A stretch of DNA of 17,500 bases from Chrysomallon squamiferum (taxonomy: Eukaryota > Mollusca > Gastropoda > Neomphalida > Peltospiridae): NCBI GenBank assembly GCA_012295275.1, contig CM022669.1, positions 18,476,091-18,493,590 of the forward strand. Direction: 5' to 3'. Below, piece after piece: positions 8,862 to 17,188 of the stretch. Both the position numbers and the translations under genes were made by a program. Position 1 is the stretch's first letter. The number at the start of each line of letters is the position of its first letter. The notes below the pieces were generated by a model. It ran no database searches and was not told the origin of the DNA. It worked only from the letters and a program-made list of their open reading frames with translations.

Positions 8862-9055
8862 CCACAATTAACACAAATACTGGCACTGAGAGGAACTGTT
8901 CACACTCTAAGACCGGCCATTATGGTTTTTCAAACTGCGGAAGCTGAAGATGGTAATGCAAGCTATAATCAGAGACGACGGAAAAAAGCCAAGTGACAGT
9001 TGCTGATGAGGTAATTGTTGCTTGCTTGTTAGACAACCTTGAAGATGATGTTTAA
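8862..9055 (+). pseudogene. Decayed coding-like island in the long intron
   Basis: A GC-richer island stands out. One plus-strand frame is open from 8862 to a TGA at 8994-8996 and contains an ATG at 8922 (start MVFQTAEAEDGN, end RRRKKAK). A second frame overlaps it and runs on as VTVADEVIVACLLDNLEDDV to a TAA at 9053-9055. The hand-over lies at an A6 tract, as expected for a frameshift in a dead gene. Composition is charged and balanced, unlike the surrounding repeat-encoded peptides. No family is recognised, and it may be a retroposed fragment or chance. Confidence 0.25.
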
Positions 9056-9057
9056 AA

Positions 9058-9300
9058 TGAGAGACAGAGAGAGTGTGTGTTTGTGTGTGCAAGAGAAAGA
9101 AAAACTGGAGATGCAAAAAAAAAAAAAAAAATAATAATAATAATTTGTAAAAAATATGTAAATAAAAATAAAAATAAAAATAAAAATAAAATAAATAAAA
9201 TATATAAATGAATAAATAAATAAATAATAATAATAAATAAATAAAATGAAATGTTGAAAAAAGAAATGAAAACAAAATGAAAAATAAAATAAATAAAAAT
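9058..9300. repeat. (GA)n/(GT)n and A-rich (AAATA)n block
   Basis: Short GA and GT runs at 9058-9090 are followed by poly(A) at 9115-9130 and AAAAT/AAAT repeats to 9300. This repeat generates the Phe/Tyr-rich minus-strand frames here, which are not genes. Confidence 0.85.
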
Positions 9301-10511
9301 ACTGCTGGCTAACAATAGTAATAATTTTTAAAAACTATAACAACAGTAATAATACAACTGATCTTAAGTGCCATAAAAATCATCAGTTCTAAACAAAAAA
9401 AACCTATTCCAATAGATTTTTACTTTTTACTTCTTACTCTTTATTTTTTAACATAAGAAAATGATAAAAAAATATAGATGTAAAAAACAAAAAGAAAAGA
9501 TGGTTGAATGAGAATCTAATAACATGCTGTACAAATAATTATATTAAATATCTTAATCATCTATATGAAAAAATTAAAAAAATTACTTAATAATAAACAT
9601 TATGTTTTGTGAAGATGTTAGAGGGGTTACAAGAATGTCCAGTAATTAAGATTCTAGCACAGAAAATTTCAGTGATGGGGTAGAGGTGTAGAATAATTAT
9701 TTCAAAATTTCATACCATAAACTTAAATTTTTGAAACAAATTCACACAGCCTGTAATTATTTGAAGTTGCATTCTAAATGAACATTTTCAAATATCTATA
9801 ATTATTCATCAATTTAAGGAAATTATAACTTTAAAAAGAAAAAGAAAAGCCCCAGAAATATTGAAAAATCTGACTTTATCTTTATTTGTAACTATTTTTC
9901 TATCTCTTTAATTATTACTATTATTATTAATATTCCTTATTTTTCTTATTTTTTATTATTTTTTTTTTTTATCAGCTTCATCACTTAATTATTGAAAATT
10001 AGTATCTAAGAGGAAGGAAAAAAAAAAAAAAAAAAATCTAATTTACATTAAATAAGAATCCAAAAATCAGAGGAAACATAATTATAACCAGACTTAACTA
10101 ATATGTAATTAAAACAACAAACCCCTACCCTATAGCCTAAAAACATGTTTACTTCAAACAAATGGAGTATAATGAAACAGAATCATCCATCACATTTATT
10201 TGTTCAAGTATCTAGAGTACAAATAGTTTGTCAGTTTAATGTAAGCTGATCAGAAAAGTGGAATGCGAAATTGCTAAAAAAAAAAAAAAAAAAGCAAACA
10301 CAGCTATCAGAATTGATCTTGTGTTCCAATGAACTGAATACAACACCAAAGTGATTTGCTTAATTATATACCACTAACATGATGATTATCACTTTATGAC
10401 ACTCAGTCTACATAAAATGTACTATACTGAACATTGATTCTACATTAGTGAACTAATTTTTGTGATAAAGGATCTATATCAGTGGTCAAATGTTTAACAC
10501 CTGTGGCACAT
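9301..10511. other. Intronic AT-rich stretch, no gene seen
   Basis: Both strands are interrupted by frequent stops and no repeat array or RNA gene is visible. Minor A-runs occur near 10020 and 10277, with a T-run at 9960. Confidence 0.55.
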
Positions 10512-10538
10512 CTGTCAGTCTGTCTGTCTGTCTGACAG
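10512..10538. repeat. (GTCT)n tetranucleotide enclosed by a 7-bp inverted repeat
   Basis: CTGTCAG (10512-10518) and its exact reverse complement CTGACAG (10532-10538) enclose TCTGTCTGTCTGT. The unit can form a 7-bp stem with a 13-base loop. It is most likely a microsatellite by-product. Confidence 0.7.
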
Positions 10539-10589
10539 CTTAACACACAATCTGCGTTTTTAGAAAAAAATAAAAACCAGTTAACATAC

Positions 10590-10735
10590 AGTTAACATAT
10601 ACACACACATAAACATGTACACAGACAAACATACACAATACACATACACATGTACCCTCAAACCAGCCAAACATACACACATATAAACATACACAAAAAC
10701 ACATAGAAAGACAGACAAACACCACAAACAAACTA
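10590..10735 (-). promoter_or_regulatory. UG/U-rich tract just downstream of a donor site
   Basis: The plus strand is CA-rich, so the minus-strand pre-mRNA is UG- and U-rich, starting within about 15 bases of the donor GTAAGAG at 10750. Tracts of this kind next to 5' splice sites are known targets of TIA1-type (U-rich) and CELF or TDP-43-type (UG-rich) splicing factors. Regulation is inference; the sequence shows only the composition and position. Confidence 0.3.
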
Positions 10736-10750
10736 AAAAACACCTCTTAC

Positions 10751-11361
10751 CAAATAATTGTTAATTTTTGCATGTGGCCGATACATCATCCCATTTTTCG
10801 GCGAATGCTTCATCATCATCGTGGCAACGGGATCTTTCACCTTCTCAGAGCTGTGGTTCAGAACTTCGCCAGCGTCAGCTGCGTCCTTCTGCTGAGCCGA
10901 CGGCTCCGTTGTCAACAGATCGTCTGCGTTAACGAAACCGAAAGTTTTGCTCACCAGAAACGTGTTCTGTCTCGGAGGTGCGTAGTTGTTTGCGGTCTTT
11001 CGACTCACCTGAACGGTCCTCTGATATGAGCTCTTCGACGTCTGAATTTTGGAACGGCCGAATCTGTCTTTCAAAGAATCTTTCTTCCCTCTGTCTTTGT
11101 GTCTGCTGCAGAAAGTTGCGTTCTGCGCGGACTGCGATTTCCTCGCCTCAGGAACTCTGGGGCTGTCTTTCGGCTGCTGCAGAGAGAGGGCGCTGTGATT
11201 GCGGGTGGATTTCGAGGAGATGCTGGAGGAATCGGAGTCGGGAATGGAAGCTGGGAGTTGAATGATTAGCTGAGATCGTGATTCTGATGACGATGGTGTC
11301 CGTTTGTCTGTTGTGACGTTAATGTCAGTGACAGACTCCACCTTGAGTGTGTTGTGGTCAC
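10751..11361 (-). CDS. Internal coding exon (611 bp) of the large minus-strand gene
   Basis: The exon is bounded by an acceptor (ATTGTAG, AG at 11363-11362) and a strong donor (TTG|GTAAGAG at 10750). It enters with two bases of a codon (phase 1 from the exon before) and leaves in phase 0, matching its neighbours exactly. The 203 complete codons are rich in Ser, Lys, Arg, Thr, Asn and Gln. A serine-rich stretch (SDSSSISSKS) comes early, a basic segment (HKDRGKKDSLKDRFGRSK) lies in the middle, and the exon ends RPHAKINNYL. No membrane segment, catalytic motif or known domain was recognised. GC content is clearly above the flanking intron, as expected of an exon. Plus-strand frames at 10772-11265 are shadows. 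Confidence 0.85.
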
Positions 11362-11374
11362 CTACAATAAGATT

Positions 11375-11375
11375 A

Positions 11376-11436
<61 letters not shown>

Positions 11437-11640
11437 TAATAATAAAATAATAATAATAATAACAGAAATAATAATGATAATAATGACACTCCTACTACTC
11501 CTAATACTAGTACCAGTAAATAAATAAATAAATATATAAAATATTGTAATATAAAATAAACAATAAAAAAATATAACAACTGATAAAAAAAAAAAAAAAA
11601 AATAAAAAAAATAAAATAAAATAAATAAACAAAAAATAAT
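11375..11640. repeat. (AAT)n array and A-rich block filling a short intron
   Basis: The 334-bp intron 11695-11362 is largely simple repeat: about 24 AAT units at 11376-11455, (AAAT)n near 11518-11535 and poly(A) at 11585-11601. Frames read through it on the minus strand are poly-Tyr or poly-Phe artefacts. Confidence 0.9.
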
Positions 11641-11695
11641 TATAAATATAAAAAAATTGAAAACTAAATGATAATGATAATAATTCAGAGCTTAC

Positions 11696-11855
11696 TTGTA
11701 TTTTTAATGGGAGAAGGTGAAGGTGCATAGAATTCCTCAATAGTAAGTTTGGTCATGTTTCGAGTGAGGACACTGTTCTGTGGGTTGGGGTGGGGGATTT
11801 CAGGAAACTCCAGCTCACCATAATCTGAACATTCATTCTCAGCTGTGTGTACTTT
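11696..11855 (-). CDS. Internal coding exon (160 bp) of the large minus-strand gene
   Basis: An acceptor with a good pyrimidine stretch (TTTTTATTTCACACAG, AG at 11857-11856) precedes the exon, and the donor AA|GTAAGC lies at 11695. The frame starts in phase 0 with KVHTAENECSDYGELEFPE and ends ...SPSPIKNT plus one base. Joined to GT at 11361-11360 this completes a Ser codon and continues in frame. The 53 codons are acidic and Pro/Ser-rich, with a central RNMTKLTIEEFYAP segment that could be a short linear or binding motif, since it is the most ordered-looking part of the protein. No family is recognised. At least one exon must precede it because there is no start codon at its left boundary. 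Confidence 0.75.
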
Positions 11856-12530
11856 CTGTGTGAAATAAAAACAAATATTTAAAATTACTGATAATTAAAT
11901 CTTTAACTGAAGTGAAACAAGTAAGTAGTTTGAAAACTGAAAGTGTATTTTGTTTAAATGGAAATTTATTCATTTTTTTTGGAATATTTCGAAAGTGGTA
12001 ATGATTCTTGTTTAAAGATATTTTTGGTTCTAAGAGTTGCAATATATTATGGATAAATGTAAAAGAAAATTCATAATAATAATGATAATGAAAATAACAA
12101 AAATAATTTTATAATCTTTGTAAAATAATTTCAGAAAATAATTAAAATCTTTAATTATTTTCAGAGTAACAATAATAAAAAAATCAAAATAAATAATTAA
12201 AAAATTATTAATATTTTTTCTACAGTGATTTTATAAAAATCTTTAAATATACTATCCCAAAATAAAACCCAAAACATTTCATTTTTTTTTTTTTTTTTTA
12301 ATTCTTAATAATCAAACAAACATTTGCAGACAACAACACATCAAATTTAACTGTGCTATTTTTAGATTCTGTGAATTCCTGTTTTGTTATTTATTGCATT
12401 TACTAATTCATATCAATGTTTATTTATTTCCCTGGTGAATGCAAAGTGACAGAGTAAAATATTTCAAAAGATAATTTACATTAATAATAGATGATAATTA
12501 GGATTAACTGAAGAAATTGGTAAACATTAA
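11856..12530. other. Intronic AT-rich stretch, no gene seen
   Basis: Frequent stops occur on both strands. Only a T-run at 12281-12299 and scattered AAT words are seen. A candidate acceptor near 12440 on the minus strand opens only a few codons before a stop. Confidence 0.5.
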
Positions 12531-12536
12531 TTGGCT

Positions 12537-13045
12537 TCCTCTAGGGACCCGCAGAATATCTGATAATATCTTTAGATGTATTCAGAAAATTCATAAAAAT
12601 TAATATCAGTACACAGAAGTAAATATTTGTTTTAACAATGCTCAGTCTGATTTAAATTGATGCTTGTTTGAAAAAGATAAAATCTAAGAAAGAAAATCTG
12701 TGAAATTTAGTTTTGTTTTCCTAGGGATTATAAAAATATACAATGATATTAGGAGATTGATTCAGAATCTGTACGAATTAATAATATATGGTACCACCTA
12801 TACAGACATTTATTTTAATAATTACAACCTATCAAAAAAAAAAAAAAAAAAAAGAAAAAAGAAAAAAAATATTTAGAAGAAAAAGCAAGAGATAACATCA
12901 AAGAAAAGAAATAGGTAAAATGTAATTGGATTTTTCTAAGAACCACATAATGTAAAAATTAATATCACAGATTCATTGAGAATTGAAGACAGTTAACAGG
13001 AACATACAGAGACATTTATTTTAATAATTACTGGCACGTCCTAAG
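12537..13045. repeat. Diverged tandem repeat, unit about 180-215 bp, three copies
   Basis: Three copies share a start word (TCCTCTAGGGA near 12537, TTTTCCTAGGGA at 12716, TTTTTCTAAGAA at 12931) and an end word (a TTTGTTTTAACAATG-like copy at 12622, then ACATTTATTTTAATAATTAC exactly at 12806 and 13012). Spacings are 184 and 206 bases at the end word. The third copy contains TAATATCACAG, the same anchor as in the array at 3159-3996, so the two arrays may be related. A fourth, weaker start may lie at 13038. Confidence 0.55.
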
Positions 13046-13180
13046 AGATCATAAAATGCAAACAATAGATTAAATTATACAACTTAATCATATAAATATA
13101 CAGATAAATAATCAGCATATTTTAAATTTTTTAAAAGATCAAATGTGACAGAAACACATTTTTTTACATAAATCTAGTGA

Positions 13181-13366
13181 AAAAATAGGAAAAATCATAC
13201 TAGGGTCATTAGCTACACTAATTGTGGAGCACTGGTTAGAATTGAAAAAAGGCTTGACAAGCTAGTTGAGATAACTGAAAATGTTATCCCTCATCTCTTC
13301 CTTAAAACCTGTACCAAAAACAACTGCAGCAAACAAAGATTTCGTTTAAGATTTCTTGTGTCATAA
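13181..13366 (+). mobile_element. tRNA-like SINE fragment or coding-like island
   Basis: Two readings compete. GGGTCATTAGCT followed by GAGCACTGG (13203-13235) resembles the 5' half and A-box region of a tRNA, with a weak B-box-like TGTTATCCCTC near 13281, suggesting a decayed tRNA-derived SINE. The same plus strand also has a 61-codon open frame (13181-13363, TAA at 13364-13366) whose middle is charged and helix-like (VRIEKRLDKLVEITENVIP), as a coiled-coil segment might be. It lacks a start codon and convincing splice sites. I favour a mobile-element remnant, with low certainty. Confidence 0.3.
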
Positions 13367-13379
13367 AATTTAGATTTAG

Positions 13380-13568
13380 TATCTGAATTAATGGTGAATA
13401 TAGACTATGAATAATAATATATAATTTAAAAAAAATAAAAAATAAAAATATAAAGAAAATAAAACCTTTTCTGCACAATACGCTTTTCAGAATGTCCATA
13501 AACAAATACAACAACTACAACTAAAAAAAAAATCCAAACAACAAAAAACAACAAAACGGTAAATAAAC

Positions 13569-13600
<32 letters not shown>

Positions 13601-14090
13601 GAATTCACTGACAACTTCATTGTGGTTTTTATGGTTTTAAGAACATGAATGTCTGGACCTTTCATAGTCACATGTCAGAGAGTCTAGATTTAAAATCTCA
13701 AACATCAAAGTGAGATCGTTCATCTTCAACAATAAACGTCTTTGTGATCTATGTTTTACGACCCAAACTTATAGGTGCTGTTGAAATTGTATAGGTCTGG
13801 ATACTGACATGGAAAAAAATAAAAAAGAGCTAAAAAACACACAATAAGACACAGGCACAGCCACATGTTGTTATAATACAAATAGTAGACTTAATCTGAA
13901 AGGATTAGCAATGATAACCTAATACTTTAACACCTCCACCCAATATAGAAACTGAAAAACAAAACCACAATGAGGATGTTATACTGCACATCTGTGGGTG
14001 AGATATAGACTGTATTATATTTAAGTTTATATTAAAACACTGTCTGTAGCTTTGTTTCCCTCCTGCCCTTTTTCCATTCATCTCTCTCCT
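13380..14090. other. Intronic stretch, no gene seen
   Basis: AT-rich, with short A-runs near 13430-13460 and 13570-13595. On the minus strand a 60-codon frame ending near 13905 is open but composed mainly of hydrophobic residues and lacks paired splice sites, so I do not call it. Confidence 0.4.
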
Positions 14091-14137
14091 TTGTGTGTGT
14101 GTGTATGTATACAACATACACACCCATAAACATATAG

Positions 14138-14207
<70 letters not shown>
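14091..14207. repeat. (GT)n and long (GA)n microsatellites
   Basis: A short GT run at 14093-14104 is followed by GTATGTATACAACATACAC, a small inverted repeat, then about 33 GA units at 14141-14207. Frames across it (poly Ser-Leu or poly Arg-Glu) are artefacts. Confidence 0.95.
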
Positions 14208-14210
<3 letters not shown>

Positions 14211-14297
14211 AAGAGATTTTTCTTGGATCATGGATAATTTTATCATGCATATCTACCTCAACAATCTGTCCACAGTTTTACATATTATTATTATACA

Positions 14298-14460
14298 TTA
14301 ACTGGAATAACTTTATTTTAGTGTTTTACCAAAAAATAACATTATCGTACAGTCATATTTCAATATTGTACTTTATCAGAATAACCGTATCATATTCTCT
14401 TTCTGAATATTGATCATTATTATGCCTTTATCCGAATAACATTACCTTGCTGTTTTATTC
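14298..14460. repeat. Diverged short tandem repeat, about 30-55 bp, anchored on GAATAAC
   Basis: GGAATAACTTTA (14302), AAAATAACATTATCG (14333), AGAATAACCGTATCA (14379) and CGAATAACATTACCT (14433) recur with similar following words (TTTTAGTGTTTTA, TACAGTCATATTT, TATTCTCTTTC, TGCTGTTTTATTC). Divergence is high, so this is a weak array call. Confidence 0.35.
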
Positions 14461-14570
14461 CAAATATGCTGAATTTTTTTTAAATTTTTATTTTTTTTAT
14501 CCAAACAGTCACAACAAGCGTGCAGTATTCAATAAATGATAATAATAATCAAATGATTATTTCTAATTAC

Positions 14571-14749
14571 TGCCGACTGATCGTGGTGGGAATTTCATTT
14601 CTGGCTGTTTTCTGTGACAGTGACGTATCACTACCTTCTGAGATAACAGATTTTGTGACACCTCTTGTCACTTTCACAGTTTTACACATCTTCAATTTAC
14701 ATGGATAACAAGTATTGAGTATCATTTGTACAACTAACTTGCATGACAG
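14571..14749 (-). CDS. Candidate upstream exon of the large minus-strand gene
   Basis: On the minus strand the frame is open from CTG at 14749, right after an acceptor-like AACTGTAG, to a donor CA|GTAATT at 14570. An internal ATG at 14689 (A at -3) could be the initiator; after it the peptide reads MCKTVKVTRGVTKSVISEG and continues Ser/Thr/Lys-rich to TTISR. This composition matches the downstream exons and differs from the Phe/Ile/Leu junk around it. The exon ends in phase 2, whereas the next confirmed exon (11855) starts in phase 0, so an exon of length 3n+1 must lie between, and I could not find one. The plus-strand frame at 14520-14708 is Cys/Phe/Val-rich and looks like the antisense shadow. 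Confidence 0.45.
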
Positions 14750-14954
14750 CTACAGTTTGTTTGAGATAAATTAGACAGATAAGGAGACATTTGTTTTCAA
14801 ATTATAATTTTTTTTTTTTTGCACGAAAATTAATTGGCAGGACAGATAGTTATTTTGAATAATGCCTTAATGAGCTAAGTTTTAATAATAATAATAATGA
14901 TAATAATAATATCAATATATATTTTATGCACATGATTCTGGTATTCTGAGCCTC

Positions 14955-14956
<2 letters not shown>

Positions 14957-15022
<66 letters not shown>
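14957..15022. repeat. (GA)n microsatellite
   Basis: About 32 GA units. It is the third and second-longest GA array in the window, and its minus-strand frame is poly Ser-Leu, not a gene. Confidence 0.95.
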
Positions 15023-15026
<4 letters not shown>

Positions 15027-15082
15027 TTGTTTTGAACTGTACCTCAGTACAAAATTACATCTGCTGTTGGATGTCTTTGGAT

Positions 15083-15320
15083 GTAATAAATAAAATAAAA
15101 TAAAAAAAAAAAAAAAATTTAAAAAAATAATAAAAAAATAAAACAGCAATAACAAAAACCCAATAAACAGAATTAAACAACAAAAAAAACAAAAAAAAAA
15201 AAAAATAAAATAAACAAAACAGTAAATAAATAAACAAAATAAAATAAAATAAAATAATATAAAATAAATAAATAAATAAATAAGTAAACAAACAAATAAA
15301 AAAAAAAAAAAAAAAAAATA
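15083..15320. repeat. Long A-rich block
   Basis: Poly(A), AAAAT, AAAC and (AAAT)n tracts with almost no T-rich interruption. The minus-strand frames of 61-158 codons over it are Phe/Leu/Ile-rich artefacts. Confidence 0.9.
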
Positions 15321-15553
15321 GTACACAAAACAAAAACCTCTCTAACGAAATCTCCCACCTAAAACTGCGTAACATTTTAAACACTTTTAACACGTTAATT
15401 ATGTTAACGCACTGAAGTCACTTTTCTTAACAACCACACTGCATAATTATACAACAAAAAAGACCCCCCATCAGTTTATGTGGTTATAACGACAAACAGA
15501 ATGACTAATTATTCATCTGCTGAATAACACAGAAAACCAGTAATTACACGAAG

Positions 15554-15685
15554 ATGTATTGGGCACCAGCAATGCACATGGCAGAACAAACGATGTCAAG
15601 GGAATTGTCCTTTTTGATCACCGATGCCAAACATTTTGAAGCCTTTCACATGACTTCTCTTTTATTTGTAGATACTGTAAAATAA
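15554..15685 (+). CDS. Small open frame in a GC-richer island, function unknown
   Basis: The island at 15545-15680 stands out from the A-rich surroundings. The plus strand encodes a 43-codon frame from ATG 15554 (MYWAPAMHMAEQTM...) to a TAA at 15683-15685, open for about ten codons further upstream. Composition is balanced, with Met, His, Ala and Glu. The minus strand alternatively offers a good acceptor (TTATTTTACAG, AG at 15676-15675) followed by 18 open codons (YLQIKEKSCERLQNVWHR) with only a weak donor, GTGATC at 15621. Either strand could carry an exon, and neither is proven. If minus, it would sit upstream of the exon at 14749-14571. Confidence 0.25.
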   Translation: MYWAPAMHMAEQTMSRELSFLITDAKHFEAFHMTSLLFVDTVK

Positions 15686-15874
15686 GTCTAGCGTTTGTTG
15701 GTGGTTTTTTTTTTTTGTAGGGTATGGGGTTTAAGTAAAGATATAGATGATTTGTAATGTATAGTTATTTTACTGTTTGAAATATAACTTTTATGTTAAG
15801 CATAAACTGAATCAGTTTTTCAAACTGGTACAGATTGATAGATAAAACAGAGAAATAGATTGATTAGACAGAGA

Positions 15875-15909
<35 letters not shown>

Positions 15910-16475
15910 AAATAGACAAATATAAAATAATTTTATAAATATTCAATTATTAAAAAATTATTTCAAAAAAAATGAAAAAATTTAAACAACAACAACACAA
16001 AATGCAGATAATAAACTTGTCTGAACCATTTACTATAAAATTAGTCAGAAAAATCTTTTTCAATTAATTAAAATGATTTAATTATCTTTAGATAAAAATC
16101 TATAATTTGACTTTGATCTTTGAAAAAAAAATATCAAAACACATTACATTCCTCACAAATATAAAAAAATTAAAAAAAAAATTAAAATAAATGTAATGAT
16201 TTATTAATTTAATTTACAAAATGAGAAATCTGTAAAAAAAAAAAATCCCCAAAACTCTTGTCATTAAACTGATGAAAATAAATTAAAAAAAAAAAAAAAA
16301 CCCTTACAGTTACTCCAAATTCCCATAATTAGAACATTTGAACATTATTTTCAGTAATTAAGTAAAAAAAATTCTTGTGGATTATTTATAGCATTTCATC
16401 TCTCTGACAAAACAAATAATAATAATAAAATAAAAAAAAATATGAAAGGTCCCATAACATTGACAGCAAGTATGA
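15686..16475. other. AT-rich stretch with (AAAT)n, no gene seen
   Basis: It contains (AAAT)n at 15869-15910 and scattered poly(A) near 16120, 16170, 16234 and 16283. Stops are frequent on both strands. Confidence 0.55.
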
Positions 16476-16775
16476 AAAGAAATAACAAGATCAGAGCAAA
16501 ACATCAAAAGATGTTTATCATCCAGAATTGCATCGGCTTTCCCCGTTCTGTTAACACTGTACGACCTCCTGGCAAATGATTTTATAACTCGGAACCTCGG
16601 AGCTCTTGGTTCAAGCTTTGGAAGAACCATGAAAGAGCAGCACATCAAACAAAAGGGGTCAGGAGGATTATGGGAAGGTTGGGGAAACCGTCGGCATCAA
16701 TTAATCAGTGACGTATGGCTGAAGTGTTTAATGTTATATCGAAGAAGAATGGAAAACCGCAGTCGTTTTGACTAG
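16476..16775 (+). CDS. 99-codon open frame, possible exon of unknown gene
   Basis: The plus strand is open from 16476 to a TAG at 16773-16775 through the most GC-balanced part of the right end. The translated middle (PVLLTLYDLLANDFITRNLG, then GSSFGRTMKEQ) is balanced and protein-like, with a basic C-terminus (LYRRRMENRSRFD). The only well-placed ATG is at 16629, giving 48 codons, so an upstream exon would be needed for the full frame. The minus strand is also open here (16648 to 16382, starting MMCCSFMVLPKLEPRAPR), and its left part is equally protein-like before it runs into poly-Phe/Ile. One is probably the antisense shadow of the other. No family is recognised for either. Confidence 0.3.
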   Translation, partial: KEITRSEQNIKRCLSSRIASAFPVLLTLYDLLANDFITRNLGALGSSFGRTMKEQHIKQKGSGGLWEGWGNRRHQLISDVWLKCLMLYRRRMENRSRFD

Positions 16776-16800
16776 CTGATCGGACATCAAACGTCAACAT
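16646..16800. promoter_or_regulatory. GC-richer island with CRE-like sites, possible promoter of the minus-strand gene
   Basis: Around 16709 is GTGACGTATGG, a CRE-like TGACGTA half site, and on the minus strand TTGACGTTTG near 16790 is a second TGACGT. GGATTATGGGAAGG lies at 16667-16680. The island sits where the excess of A-runs on the plus strand gives way to T-runs. Position and composition suit a promoter firing leftward into the large gene, but no initiator or TATA element is distinctive and the stretch overlaps the open frame at 16476-16775. Confidence 0.25.
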
Positions 16801-17148
16801 TGTCAAAAACAATTTCTCTAGTGTTTGTCTTTTTATTTCTTTGCTTGATGTTGGGTGGGGATTTTTTTTTTTTTTGTGTTTGTGTGGTTTGGGGTTTTTT
16901 TTGGTTTAAAGAGGTTATGAGAGAAAAAAAATTGGAATATTTTTATTTTTTTTTTTTTTTTTCTTTGTTTAATATCAATTTTGTAAATGGATCAGCAATA
17001 TGACCACTAGATCACAGAACACAGATCAAAGTTGATAAAATATGATTAACATGCAATAATGATTAAGTGGAATTAATTTAATATAGTGTGTGGATTGCAC
17101 TCATGCATGATCACAAACACATGCATGCATAGGCCCATGTATGATAGA

Positions 17149-17188
<40 letters not shown>

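Noticed and set aside
10772-11265. Plus-strand frames of 85 and 95 codons
   Set aside because: Antisense shadows of the 611-bp minus-strand exon, Cys/Arg/Leu-rich and without splice logic.
13905-14250. Minus-strand frames of 72 and 113 codons with a Ser-Leu repeat
   Set aside because: They depend on the (GA)n microsatellite. The non-repeat part has a good acceptor near 13968 but stops soon after and gives no phase-compatible exon.
14850-15393. Long minus-strand frames of 61-158 codons
   Set aside because: They are poly-Phe/Leu/Ile and poly Ser-Leu read through A-rich and (GA)n repeats.
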